A stretch of 41,528 bases of DNA from Lingula anatina (lineage: Eukaryota; Brachiopoda; Lingulata; Lingulida; Lingulidae), in NCBI RefSeq assembly GCF_001039355.2, contig NW_019775464.1, positions 276,859-318,386 of the forward strand. The letters run 5' to 3'. This document shows positions 11,241 through 23,129 of the stretch, piece after piece. Position 1 is the stretch's first letter. Each line of letters begins with the position of its first letter. Both the position numbers and the translations under genes were made by a program. Below the pieces are notes generated by a model. That model made no database searches. It saw only the letters and a program-made list of their open reading frames with translations, and was not told the DNA's origin.

Positions 11241-12005
11241 ATATTTTTTCACATTTTAAAGTAAGTCTTTTTGGATATTTTCAGCAAATCATTCTAATAA
11301 TTCAAATAGCTTTACATTAACTTAACATAAGAAAAGATGGCGAAAAACTACTTTAAGATACGTTTTGTGCACAGTGAAGTTATCGGTTTTTCAGTTTCCA
11401 GTCAGAGTGTAAAACGATGTGAATTTCAGCATATGTATTTATATTCACATCTTTGTTAGAAACCATACTAAAAATCCGCCAACGCATCGCAAGATACTTT
11501 CGCAAATAATTTTTCTAAATAACCATATAAACATCAAGTTTTACCATGGTATAATCAGTTATCTGTTACGTCATTTACCGTATAATCCTTTACACCCACC
11601 TTCAATCCTGCAGAAACAGAGGCAGCTGAAGATCCATACAAGTACAGACCACATCTTGAAAACCGAAGTTTTGTTGGCAAACTGTGGCCAAAAGTGAACT
11701 TCAGTTCTCGTATACCGCATTCCACAGTGCCGTATCCATCAGAATCTTGGCCATTTTTTGGTCGTGATATGGACACCGAGTAGGTGTTAATGCTTTTGCC
11801 TTCCTGGAGAGGACTCACCCCAGCTGCCTTAAAAGGCTCCGAAAGCTAGCAAACCAGCAATTTTTTTCGCTGTCCATCTTTTCACGTTTGCATACAAGGA
11901 AATGTTTTTTATTGTTCTTGTTAAATGTTTCTGGTATAGAGAATGACCACAACAGTCGCTTGATACACGTATATAAAGTATTGACTGATTAACTGCACAC
12001 ATAAT

Positions 12006-12255
12006 ATTTATGATCTACCAATAGAAGATGAAATCCATTTCCTAGTGTCATGCCCCCTTTATACAGACCTTCGATATGATCTTTATTCAATATACAAAAA
12101 AACAACATAGTCATTTTGAACGTCTTACCAGAATGGATAAATTTAAAACCCTAATGACTGGTAAGAATAAAGAACATATTATTGCTCTTGCCAAGTATTT
12201 ATGGTTAGCCTTCCAAAAAAAAGGGACGGTGCTGCACCCATAACCAGTTGAGTAG
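12006..12255 (+). mobile_element. LINE ORF2 C-terminal fragment (tandem copy B)
   Basis: Same fragment as at 10112 in the second tandem copy, with a few substitutions. It carries the same frameshift and the same CPLY.DLR motif, so the decay preceded the duplication. Confidence 0.65.
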
Positions 12256-12614
12256 GTAGAGCTATTTGGGCTCTGCCAAATATGTTTTGTATTTTTTTTC
12301 ATACAAGGAGTCATACAATATCACTATTGATCAATATCACTATTCATATTTATATATATTTGCAGTCCTTTGTACATTTTCATCTATCCATGTAGATGCA
12401 TACGTTACAATGAATAAAGCATATAAGAATTTAAGGTGCCCTGAGGATGAAAACCGTTTGAGAAATTACTTTCATCGTGACTGTGCAACAAACCCTTATG
12501 TTGGCATTTGTATTGTGTCTGTGAAAGCATTTGAAAGTGGGAGAGATTAAGATGCGATTTTTGATTAATCTGGTATTTCGAAAAGCATATCAACAGTATT
12601 TGTAAGTCAGCATC

Positions 12615-13135
12615 TTTTTTTTACTAAGGAGGATAGGCAAGATTCGTAAGTTACTTGAAGTAGCAACAACCACAAAATTAGGAGATGCTTTTGTTACCAT
12701 TAATCCTGACTATTTATAAACTATTCTCTTTGGATTGAGTACGAGTAAATTTTTAAAAATTCACACTTATTCAAAATGCAGCAGCTACATTAGTTAAAAA
12801 GACTTTTGATAAATCCAAAGCTTAGAACATAAAGTATAACTCCATTCTTAAAAAAGATACAGTACATGATTGTTTTTCCGATCCGACAAAAATCGTTTAA
12901 ACTTATTAATCAGTTTGAACGACATAGGCAAACTACAAGTCCTTTGTGTAACAATTCTACACTTGGCCACTGTGAATTAGGGGGACAGTGTAACAAATAT
13001 TATACTGACAGGGCTTAATTGTTTCTGCCCCAAAATTGTGAAACGAATTTCTTTTAATATAAGATTTGAAAGTAACTATGCCAATTTTGAAGTTGATCTT
13101 AAAACTCATATATAAAAGTCTTCTGTTAAATATTT
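12615..13135 (+). mobile_element. CR1/L2-like LINE 3' coding remnant (tandem copy B)
   Basis: Copy of the 10723 remnant within the second tandem unit. It shares the same motifs and stops and has a small deletion near 12945. Confidence 0.6.
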
Positions 13136-13575
13136 TTTCACATTTTAAAGTAAGTCTTTTTGGATATTTTCAGCAAATCATTCTAATAATTCAAATAGCT
13201 TTACAATAACTTAACATAAGAAAAGATGGCGAAAAACTACTTTAAGATACGTTTTGTGCACAGTGAAGTTATCGGTTTTTCAGTTTCCAGTCAGAGTGTA
13301 AAACGATGTGAATTTCAGCATATGTATTTATATTCACATCTTTGTTAGAAACCATACTAAAAATCCGCCAACGCATCGCAAGATACTTTCGCAAATAATT
13401 TTTCTAAATAACCATATAAACATCAAGTTTTACCATGGTATAATCAGTTATCTGTTACGTCATTTACCGTATAATCCTTTACACCCACCTTCAATCCTGC
13501 AGAAACAGAGGCAGCTGAAGATCCATACAAGTACAGACCACATCTTGAAAACCGAAGTTTTGTTGGCAAACTGTC

Positions 13576-15180
13576 GCCCACATTTAACCATCAATACTTT
13601 TTATGGCCTTTCTCCCGTTGAATGTCGCCAACTTATTGTTAAAAATTAAGATTCTAGGACACATAGTGGTTGACAATGCAAATCAATTCACAAACAATTA
13701 AAATGGCGTAAGTTACACAGTGCAAACGGATATCACTTTGGGGGCCATATATTTAAATTATAAGGGTCAACAGGTCTCGTTATCCGCAAACTTGTACAGC
13801 CTATACCCTGTCATTTTCTATCCAAAAGAATCGAACTGGGGAAGTGTTGATGTCAAATATTCATCCACCTAGACTGGATTCTTTTTTATTGACATACATA
13901 ATCAGTGACAGTTTCAGGGAATCCTATCCTGTAATCGTTACACGCACTTATCGTTAATGGACGAACATAAATTGTAATCAATTTTCACTTTCGGGTCTTT
14001 TTACATCGAGCGTATTATCTTTACAATACCGGTATGATTTGAGTGGTTCTACCATGCAATTACCCCGTTACGCTACAGTGACGCTTTATTCTCAATTACA
14101 CAAGTTCGACACAAGTTCACCCCCTGCTGGTTAGACAAAGGTATCCGCGGTCCGAGATTTTCTTGCCAAGCAAAATTCTGAAGGACTATTATAAAATTTA
14201 AAAAATGCAAAGATGAAAAGAAATAAGAGGTAAATTTCTCCTTCTCTCGAACCATTGTTCGACCGTCCATGCAGTTGTACTTGATCTTTTTTACCATTTC
14301 CATTCACTTCTACGCGTCTAGCCAAGCATTCAGACCGCCATGTCTTCCAGTACCTATGGTGAATTTAGGGGAGGTATCAGGAGAGGGTCCTGCCCCCCCC
14401 CTTCAATTTCTAAAAAAAATCCACCAATAGTCCCCTCTTAAAATTAGAATTTTGACTTGTTCCAAACCGTACCAAATGGCACCGTTTGCCCTCTAAATCA
14501 CCTAAATTTTCTAGGCCCTTCAGCGGGGGGGGGGGGGGGGGGGTTAGGGTCGACTACTGAGTACTGATATATTTCACAAGTTTCAGAAGGAAATGTCGAC
14601 ATTGAGTACTTTTATGTTAGGGGTTTTCTCCTTTTTAAGGTTTGAATTGAAAAAGAGAAGAAAGAAGCTGTGTAGGATGTGTAAACTTCGCAAATATCAC
14701 CTCCAGATATTTTCAAACGCGAGTACACACAGCTGACAATATAAGTGTCACCCCCTGAATCAGTTTCAAAGTAGGTAGATCTTGAGTAGTTATAATGCCT
14801 GGTCTACTTATAATGTGAATAATGAGTATAAAACAGCTGTACCATGGAATTGTATTGTTGGTCTTTTTGTGAAATTTGATGTTAATAAAATGATACCAGG
14901 AGCATATCATTCCACAGTCATTTATCTCCCCCAACGTATTGGTTCAGTAGGGGTGACACTTCTATTGTCCAGTGTGTGTAGTATATACCTTTAAGTCCCC
15001 GTTTAAGTGTCCCCGTTTTCACCTCTGTCTACACATCAAAGTAATTAAATTGCTGAGCACCAGGCATATTCCCAAGAGGTTCTGTGGGTCCACTTTTCCA
15101 TGTCAAGGGTTAGAATTCAATTCAATTAGTCTTTTATTCAATTTTTTAACATACTATACCGGTATATTGCCCTTTGTTTA
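13576..15180. other. Non-coding stretch with homopolymers
   Basis: No gene seen. It holds a C run near 14390-14400 and a G run at 14525-14543, both typical assembly trouble spots. The short frames here show no domain or splice context. Confidence 0.5.
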
Positions 15181-15610
15181 GAGGATACTGTTAACACGTA
15201 ACACCGCTGGAAACTAATCTGGGAAGTGGACGTTTGGATTGCCTTCATTCCGTTAATATGATTTACACCACAATCCCGACAACCCATTGTGTAAGATTCT
15301 GTTTCATTAGCACAGGTGGGAAGAGTGACAAAACAGATCAATTTACAAACAATTAAGATGAAGAGAATGACTCAGTAAGATCGATATGTTATTTTGAAAT
15401 GCAACATTGTTCAAAATATATTTCTAAATCTACCTCTGTTTGATGCGCTTCACAAATATTGCTTTGGTAATTTATAAGATTGATCATTGCACTATCCACT
15501 TGATTGCACTATCCACTTTTAGTATGATTATTTAGACAGCAAAATATTTGTCTCTCTTAAATAAAGGGTCTTTTCGGAGAACGGAGAAATCACTGACGAA
15601 TTTCAAATCA
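15180..15610 (+). repeat. Diverged duplicate of 20160-20580
   Basis: Ordered similarity with 20160-20580 in the same orientation: ggaagt.gac.tttggatt, ccgtcaactcattgt-like, tgacaaaacagatcaat, aaacaa.taaga, and the cactat.ca.ttgattg segment near the end. The two copies flank CTL1. No coding frame is conserved between them. Confidence 0.65.
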
Positions 15611-15870
15611 CGGTTCAAGCAAAGAACAATACATCACATATTTCGTTGAAGGAACAAAACTGGGCTCCAACATTTGTTAAATCTTAAAACAAAGTCGATA
15701 ACATACGCGCCTTTTTCAAGATAAAAGAAGAATCTTTATTAAGAAAGAAAACTCAAGCTTGATTAAGCTTAGTTGCGTTTTTCGATGGTGGGATTTTCTG
15801 GACGTGCTGAAAGCCAATTCGTAGAGATGCGGACAGCTTGTGTCACCCCAGGACATATATATATATATAT

Positions 15871-16073
15871 ACAGACTTGACATTTAATATGGAATATTTC
15901 AGTTTTAAAGGTATACCTAGGTCAAAATGCGTTCTTTTTTTTTTTTTAAATAAGATTTCATATAAGACATCTGTCTGGAGAAGTGTGAAGTCAGGTGTGT
16001 CGCTGCCAATTAACTGACTACCAAGTCTGTTGCACTGCTGCCTTGTGTAATATGCAGTGATTTAATTGGGCAG
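15871..16073 (+). repeat. Dispersed HTH repeat, copy 2 (truncated by gap)
   Basis: 203 bases that match the sequence directly right of the N gap (16170 onward) apart from the length of one T/A run. It ends at gggcag exactly where the Ns begin. Confidence 0.8.
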
Positions 16074-16169
16074 NNNNNNNNNNNNNNNNNNNNNNNNNNN
16101 NNNNNNNNNNNNNNNNNNNNNNNNNNNNNNNNNNNNNNNNNNNNNNNNNNNNNNNNNNNNNNNNNNNNN
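16074..16169. other. Assembly gap (96 N)
   Basis: Run of 96 Ns flanked on both sides by copies of the same repeat, which suggests a repeat-driven scaffolding gap rather than a measured distance. Confidence 0.98.
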
Positions 16170-16900
16170 TACAGACTTGACATTTAATATGGAATATTTC
16201 AGTTTTAAAGGTATACCTAGGTCAAAATGCGTTCTTTTTTTTTTAAAAATAAGATTTCATATAAGACATCTGTCTGGAGAAGTGTGAAGTCAGGTGTGTC
16301 GCTGCCAATTAACTGACTACCAAGTCTGTTGCACTGCTGCCTTGTGTAATATGCAGTGATTTAATTGGGCAGTGCTCCTTTGGGCTAGTCAAAGCTTGGC
16401 TTTGGCGAAGGATGGTTCTGTCAATAAAGTATCCATATGTCGGCAAATACTGCATAGAAGAATTTGAAATTTTGCATACAAGCGGTCGGTTTTGCAGTGC
16501 GTAAAATGAGTTAAGCAGCGTTTTACAAAACTGTTAAGCTGTGCCAGAATGGCGCGAAAAACACAGACATTGCCAGACAGATTATTGTGTCAAACGGAAC
16601 GGTCTACACAGTTTTATAGAGTTATGCTCAGTTTGAGGCACTACACAGAGACCAAGCCCAATGCATCGACGTCTTACCACCAGGGTATAGGACTCACTGT
16701 CCTTCAGGATATGCTGCTGCAATTAAACCAATACCACCCAGTCCGTTTTAAATGAGGGACAAATTGTCACCAAAACTTGTTTTTCAAGGCTCTTAGCGAA
16801 CACCAAACTGATTTCAGCAGGTTAGGATTCCAGGCGACCTCTGAGGAAGCCACTGTAAACAGCAAAGCAGCTTGGGGACAGCGCGCTGTGCCGAAGGTTC
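16170..16900 (+). repeat. Dispersed HTH repeat, copy 3 (longest)
   Basis: Longest copy, ending at a single N (16901). One frame reads VKLCQNGAKNTDIARQII and then SNGTVYTVL before a stop, which is the helix-turn-helix signature of paired-domain or Tc1/mariner-type transposase N-termini. Downstream frames hold no clear catalytic domain. It may be a non-autonomous element or a fragment of a DNA transposon. Confidence 0.6.
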
Positions 16901-16931
16901 NTTTTTTAAAAAAAATATTATATATTAATAT

Positions 16932-16935
<4 letters not shown>

Positions 16936-17011
<76 letters not shown>
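16936..17011. repeat. (AT)n microsatellite
   Basis: About 37 AT units directly after the single N at 16901. Confidence 0.95.
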
Positions 17012-17012
<1 letters not shown>

Positions 17013-17146
17013 CTCATTTGTGCCAGATGGAAATGTTTTAAAATTATCATCATGAGATTTAAGTTCGGACTCCTCGAATCTTCAAAAACAAATGTAATTA
17101 ATTAATTTCACTTCATTAAACAGTCAGCTTCAAAAGAAGTAGATTG

Positions 17147-17230
17147 TTTGACATGTAACAATCATAAACATTGTTACGTGGCAGTGTATCTATATGTCTA
17201 ACATTGTTTATAATTGTTACATGTCAACAG
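17147..17230. repeat. Short foldback element
   Basis: The left arm gacatgtaacaatcataaac and a right arm whose complement reads gacatgtaacaattataaac enclose a spacer of about 25 bases. It lies 0.4 kb downstream of the CTL1 stop, beyond its likely poly(A) site. Confidence 0.75.
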
Positions 17231-17263
17231 CAGTTCATGAATGTTTCAATCACTTGCAGGCAA

Positions 17264-17269
17264 TTTATT
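17264..17269 (-). terminator. Candidate CTL1 poly(A) signal
   Basis: AATAAA on the minus strand about 333 nt downstream of the CTL1 stop codon. It is the first canonical signal I noticed there. There is no transcript support. Confidence 0.4.
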
Positions 17270-17601
17270 CTGCATTTAGTATATCTGTTCCGTTGAAAAA
17301 TTCTTAATGCAAAATGTTTTAAGTCTAAACTAAATAATTAGACAGAAACAGAAACTTAACAGCTCAAAGACATTCTATACGAAACAGACAATTCCTGTTG
17401 GAGTGTACAGTTCGGAGATGTTAAATCAATGATCAGCTGCTGGGAACGAGACTACGAAATATCTAGGTGATTTTTGCCTCGTGGCTTGACTTGTGTCTAA
17501 AAGAAGTAAATGCTGGATACTGTAGCTGTAAATAAAGCTGTAAACATGCCTCTTTCATTGCCACTTGTTACACACCTCGTGCGCTCTTGCAAAGAAAACG
17601 G

Positions 17602-19411
17602 TCATTCGCAAACGAACCCCGCAGTGAAGGCTGTCGATGTACACGACAGGTCCTCGTAGTGGACACTCCCTCGCCATTTCATGAGAAGACACGTCTCTCG
17701 CCCGTTTGTGCCATCAGTGTTATGCCCCGCTCTGCCCGGATTATAGAACACTGAAGTTGGGCTGTTTTTCCAAATGCATCTGTTGTTAATACACTCTGCG
17801 TCACACCAATAACCGGAATCTGAAATAAAATTTACCAGAGCAAATGTCTTTAGAAGATAATATTTGAGAGAAGTTTAAGTTCCCTAGTTCAGACTGTAGT
17901 GAACAAGTCAGTGTTTGTGCTCTATCATTTGTTAGAGTTGTTATCTCGTGTCAGTTTGAAAATATGCTACTATGCATTACCTATACTCTCTGACCACAGG
18001 GGGCGCTAGTCTGTCACAAAAATGTTGCAAGCGTGATTTTGTGTAGTATACTAGTCTGCCCCTAATATCAGAGGGTATAATGTTTCAGTAGGCAGAAAAT
18101 CAACAAAATTTCCGTCGGGTAACACATTCAAAGTATTTCATTGACTTTTTTACTTAACTGTCTTAAAACATCGAATTGTCTTTCAACAGGCAGTTCTGTT
18201 ATTCACAATTCAGTACGCACGTATCGCTTGATAACTGTCAAATTAAAAGTACCACGGTTTCAAATTATTGCGTTTTGACAGACTGCTGGTACACAGAAGA
18301 AGCCATGCGTTTTCTTATTTCAGAGTATAATTTCATGCATAAGGTGACCATAAGTATTGTCCTTACATACCGTATGTCTTAGCTCAGCTAGAACTACTAG
18401 TACGCATGCTCTAGGTACATGTAAGAAAGTGGTGCAAGAATAAGATGCGTCAGACATGCTAGACGGACAAGCATCTCTTTGACGCATTTTTAATTATTCA
18501 TAGATCGTTTGCGAAAGTACTATCACAAAAAATAAACAACATTGCACCTACATTCAACTTGAGGTATGTTAGCCTCTATGAAGTTAAACTCCTCAGCGCT
18601 GTTCACCGCCACCAGGTTTTTCCCCATAAGTTGACAGCATGCCTGCGCCATCACCTGATTTCTACCCGTCATTGGGTCACCAAAATAGTACTCTTTGTCT
18701 TGGTGCTTAGTATAGCGGCCCGTACATCCTGGTAATGGATTGATCAGGAACATAAAATATATAACTGGTAAATTTGAAAATGTAAAAGCCTTCTCAACAT
18801 CAAATTAAATCATAAATCATAAATCATAAATCAAACTAAATCATAAATTAAAATCATAGAAATAATTATGCTTTCCTCAACACTCTCTTAATGATCAAAT
18901 TCTACCATAAAATTATTTATCACTCAAAAGATACGGTGATTAAAATAATGACGATAATTATTTCAAGCATACCTTTAAGAATGCCTTTTAGTTTATCCAA
19001 ATCCGTCACAGTTTTTGCAAATTGTTGTAACGATGTTTGAAGTTGCTGAACCTGGCGTTGAAGCTCTGTCACCTGGTCAGAAAGTGCCACCTTGTCCGCT
19101 TGGAGAGAAGAAACAGATTGGATTCCATTCTTAACGTTTTGTTTTACGTCCTGAATAATCAAATCAAAGTTGTCGTCTGAGCGATGTAAATCTTGTACTT
19201 CAGCTGTTAAATTCTCGTCCTTCATTCTGGCAGTGTTCACCTCGCGGCTTAAGACGCCGAGCCAAGCTTTGACCCACGCTGCTATACCGTCGGCACTGAT
19301 GTAATTCTTAACGCTTTGCGTTGGAAGAGGGTAGCTTGAATTCTTCACTGCACCCTGTGTTTTTAAAGCACTCAAAATTACGTAAAATGAAACAAAAGAT
19401 ATAGTCTTCAT
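17602..19411 (-). CDS. CTL1: secreted coiled-coil C-type lectin
   Basis: Three exons, 19411-18973, 18728-18552 and 17819-17602, with all junctions phase 1, give 277 residues and a TGA stop. Residues 1-20 (MKTISFVSFYVILSALKTQG) look like a signal peptide. Residues about 55-145 are a heptad-rich coiled coil (LTAEVQDL, LSDQVTELQRQVQQLQTSL), probably for oligomerisation. Exon 2 begins the C-type lectin domain (KEYYF, ACCQLMGKNLVAVNSAEEFNFI). Exon 3 completes it (GYWCDAECINN, ETCLLM, YEDLSC, GFVCE). The EPN/QPD and WND calcium/sugar motifs and the usual WIGL core are absent or replaced, so a non-classical ligand is likely. The start was chosen because the same MK-x-I-x-F leader and the identical 439-nt first-exon length recur in CTL2 and CTL3. 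Confidence 0.92.
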
Positions 19412-19514
19412 CGTTCATTAAAATACGCTTGCGACCGAACACAAAACGATCTTGTTTTTTAGCAATGAGTTGGACAGAAGTGAGAACTGATGATAGTTAT
19501 GAGGGTACGTTATA

Positions 19515-19640
19515 TCATGGTCCCACGATCCCTGTATGCCCTGTTTGGCCTTTGATCATATTTAATCAAACTCTAGATATGGTTCTTGAAAATGTAAATA
19601 TGTAAGTGAAATAAAGTCAAATAATGCAGTGTGATAAAAA
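19515..19640 (-). promoter_or_regulatory. Conserved CTL upstream block (CTL1)
   Basis: Two short blocks (tcatggtcccacgatccctgt at 19515-19535 and aagtcaaataatgcagtgtg around 19615-19634, plus-strand reading) recur at similar distances upstream of all three CTL start codons. Conservation over otherwise diverged flank suggests the core promoter or 5' UTR, but recent common origin could also explain it. Confidence 0.55.
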
Positions 19641-20159
19641 GTACAGTATATTTTTACAGCATAGGGCTACATTTAAAAATTGCTGTAGAAGGCATAAATT
19701 TGCAAAGTACACTTAAAATTGTCCGCCATTATAATGTCATTTTTGTCATTACATGTAAAACCAACTTTAAAACACTCAAGATACGCTCAAGATACATGTA
19801 GCCCAAATCTCGCGTTTTATGGTAAAATCGGGCGAGATTCCGCTGAATTTGGTGGAGAATCGTGTCAGACATAATGCCAGACTCGCGTATGCGTTACGGT
19901 AGTAAATAAAAGCTGATAGAGTAGTTTAGGTTATACCCCCCTCCTCCTGGCGTTGAGTAGAATAGAAAAAAGCAGGTGATATTACGAGTACGTTGGAAAC
20001 AATAGGAAGCTTGTTAAACTGTTGAACTGATTGCATTCAGCGAGAATCCCCGCGGAGTTGGACTGATCCATGTAGAACGATATTTTCATAGGGAATGAGC
20101 CCAGTTTTGTGAAAGACTATAGAGGAATCTGGGTTGAGAGGGCACTGTGGGTTGAAATG

Positions 20160-20580
20160 TTAATTAATCTCCAATGGTAACTTATCTCGGAAGTTGACAT
20201 TTGGATTGTCTTCCTCCCCTGTATAAGTTCAACCGCAATCCCGTCAACTCATTGTTAATATTTTATAAGTACAAGGGCTATGAATGACAAAACAGATCAA
20301 TGCACAAACAACTAAGACGATATGAATGATTCAGTTACATCGATATATAATTTTAAAGATGTAAAATTGTATGAGATCAACACTGGTCAACACATATTTC
20401 TACATCGAGCGCCGTTTCATGCTTTCCACAATACTGTTGCACCTGTGTAATTAATCACATTGTCCGTTGCACTAACCAATTGATTCATATTCTATAATGA
20501 TTATTTGGATATCCAAAATATGTATTCCTACAACAAAGGGTCGTTTCAGATAACAGAGGAATGGCTTGCGGATTCAGAAC
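20160..20580 (+). repeat. Diverged duplicate of 15180-15610
   Basis: Partner of the 15180 copy, upstream of CTL1. The similarity is broken by small indels, so this duplication is older than the 1.89 kb tandem pair. Confidence 0.65.
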
Positions 20581-20899
20581 AGCGAACTAAGAGATCCGCG
20601 GATAAAATAAGGCCAACCCACTTAAATGCTTGTTGCGCAATTCCTGTATGGAATCTTTTCAGTGTCTAATCGGGAATTAAGCAGCATACTCTTTAGTGGG
20701 TCACCATATTTGATCCGTGGATCTGTTAGTCCCCTGTTCTGAATGCGCTCTTAGACCACATTTGAGCAGAAAAAAAAACTTGCCGCGCCGTGCGCTAATC
20801 CGTGTGGAGTCACGAAGCGTAGAAACCGTTTTACGCTGCCTTTTAGATTCTTTGTAAAAGGCAGCATAGTCTTCCCAGCGTCTGAGAAGACGGGCTTTA

Positions 20900-20922
20900 A
20901 GAGAGAGAGAGAGAGAGAGAGA
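20900..20922. repeat. (GA)n microsatellite
   Basis: About 11 GA units. Confidence 0.9.
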
Positions 20923-23129
20923 GTTGCATATATGCACCTGGGATGAACTTAGTGTTTAATGTCTGCCGCATTTCATTATAAAAATGCAGTATGACCCTTT
21001 CGCAGCTAGCAAAATGATACGCTATTTTTGGTAAAGTTAATCTCATTGAATTTCAGCAGCATGTTCAATATTGAAATTAAATATTGAAATTAAATATTGA
21101 AATTTAAAAGTTTTTATGTTCTTTAGTAAGCAAGTCTGTCCAGGTGAATCTGAAAGTTGCATTTTAGAGATAAAAGGAAGATTAAGGTAAATTTTAACAT
21201 CAACGTGCATGAATGAAATAAATTTTATTTTTCGCGTTTATATTTCACCAGGTGTTCACTTGTAACTACATTCAAAAACATAAACATATTTTAAATTTGT
21301 TATTTTTTCACATTCCTTAGTGACATCGATATCTTCATTTCATCTTTATTTTCATATCCCATTTTTTATATATAGCAGTGTATATTTCAAAAACAAAGCC
21401 TGAATCGTGGCAAAATTGGGCAAACGCTGGCGTTTCGTGGTATCTAAAATCAGTCAAATAAAACCGCTCTGTATTTGCAGGGTTCAACAGCTCACCGCCC
21501 TCCTCACCTCTCCATAATGTTCGGGGGTTTATTTCAACTTTTCGAAAGCATTTAATCTATGTCCGTTATACAAAATCAAACATTAATACCAAGTAAGAAA
21601 ATGACAGGAAAAAACACAAATAATGTGATATGAAAATATTTTTCAATGGATATATCCTTAAGTCATTCTAGCACATGTGGCCATAAACACTATTATAAGT
21701 TGTTACATGCAATGTGCAATGTCGTGCAATGTCGTGCACAGGGAGGGACGCAAAGTCACGCGCATCCCTGCCCCTAAGCTTTGGAAGCACAGTTGCCCCA
21801 TTGTCCCATTCTTCCTCCCTCTCTCCCCCCCCCCNTGAACATGTATTTTTCTTTGTATTTTCCAGAAGGAAAAGTCGAGAAGTAAAAGGGAACTTCAAAA
21901 CAAGATGTGAAGAGTGTCCATGGGATTATATGTTTAATGAATGTATGGGTGTACTATAAAAGACACATAAGACCTACAAATTTTGAGGAAATTTATTTTA
22001 TTTGGCCTAGCAAGTGCAGGTCAGAACGATAATTGAAGGTCCGGCAGTGCTTGATATTGATTTTTGAACGTTTTATGTTTATTAAAGCCTTAATTTTTTT
22101 TCCTTTAGGTGAGACGAGCCTCACTCTGGAAGACCTCAGCCCCCGAGTTGATTTTTTTTAATGACAAAATATGTGGGAAATCCTATTTTATAATGTTGTG
22201 TTATATTAATGATATCATTTGTTTTTCCTTTAGATGAGATGCCTGATTATCTATAGATGCTTAATATTATATATTGAATGGGTATTGTTTTTGTCGGAAT
22301 CGGTTTCTTTGATTTCGGATTCAGTGTCGGTGTGTCCTTATTGCAATCTTTTGCATGGGTTTTGGTGGCAAGGGTCTCTTTCAGCGTCAAGGTCTGCGAT
22401 ACTGTAACACTGGATCAGGGTTCAGCTCTACGATACGTGACGTCCCTGGCAGGAAAAGACTGCCACAACCACACCACAAGACCCTGGAACAGTCTGGATA
22501 ACAAACTTTTCTAAATCTGCGAAAAAGTGCATATTACAGAAGAAGAGTCGAGCAGTCCGGTGACTAATCCGGTTACTCCGCCAGGTCTTCCTGGTTGAGG
22601 TTGGGTGAACTGGACACCCTAACAGAATGAAAAACAAAATCTGTTGAAGATCTGCGTATCATTCCAGAGTATTGTAAAGGACGTGTTATAAGTGGAGCAT
22701 TCATTAATATGTATACTAGGTTATAAGTGTAATTTGTTTAAAACCAAATGCTTATTGGGATGTAACAATAATTGAATACTTATATTTGACAAAATGTAAT
22801 TATATGAAGTATCCTATATAAAATTTATAAGGATGGAATGGGGTATAATTTGTACCATTTTAAACGGCGTTATTATCATAATAATTATCATTATTTCATT
22901 GTTGTGGTCGTTGTGAGAGTATCTAGTTTCAATATGTTGTTTGATTTTGATCCTCATGAAAAGGTAAAATTTGTTTTGTAGGATTCATGTTTACATATCA
23001 AGTATTACAGATTAAATTTAAAGTTTGGCACAACTGTTGAAATGGGTTTAATTAAAAGGATTTTTATATTCTGGGAATACAGGTTGTTCATGTTGATGTC
23101 ATTTTAAAATAATGTACCATTATTTTTTA

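Larger units (their letters stand above)
9798..11688 (+). repeat. 1.89 kb tandem direct repeat, copy A
   Basis: Begins at caaaagtgaacttcag and runs to the junction where the same sequence starts again at 11689. The copies match base for base over long stretches and differ by scattered substitutions and short indels, for example a 4-base length difference near 9885 and a shorter ttaattgtgtaata block near 11053. It carries two LINE 3' fragments and no intact gene. Confidence 0.9.
11689..13575 (+). repeat. 1.89 kb tandem direct repeat, copy B
   Basis: Second copy of the unit, ending near 13575 where the sequence leaves the repeat (ttgttggcaaactgt then unique DNA). The unit is about 1887 nt against 1891 for copy A. 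The small divergence points to a recent unequal exchange, or to two haplotypes placed in tandem by the assembler. Confidence 0.9.
19641..23100. other. Non-coding stretch, CTL1 upstream
   Basis: Contains the 20160-20580 duplicate, a (GA)n tract at 20900-20922, and a C run with an N at 21835. No exon with a recognisable domain was found. The sequence around 22520-22640 has short Ser/Pro-rich frames that may be the decayed end of the LTR element's coding region. Confidence 0.45.

Noticed and set aside
16549-16755. Frame starting MARKTQTLPDRLL in the dispersed repeat
   Set aside because: The neighbouring frame gives the HTH-like peptide shared with the 2.4 kb copy; this frame is its shadow.
22278-22514. 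78-codon frame with a hydrophobic N-terminus
   Set aside because: Looks like a signal peptide at first, but there is no downstream exon or domain, and it lies in probable decayed LTR-element sequence.
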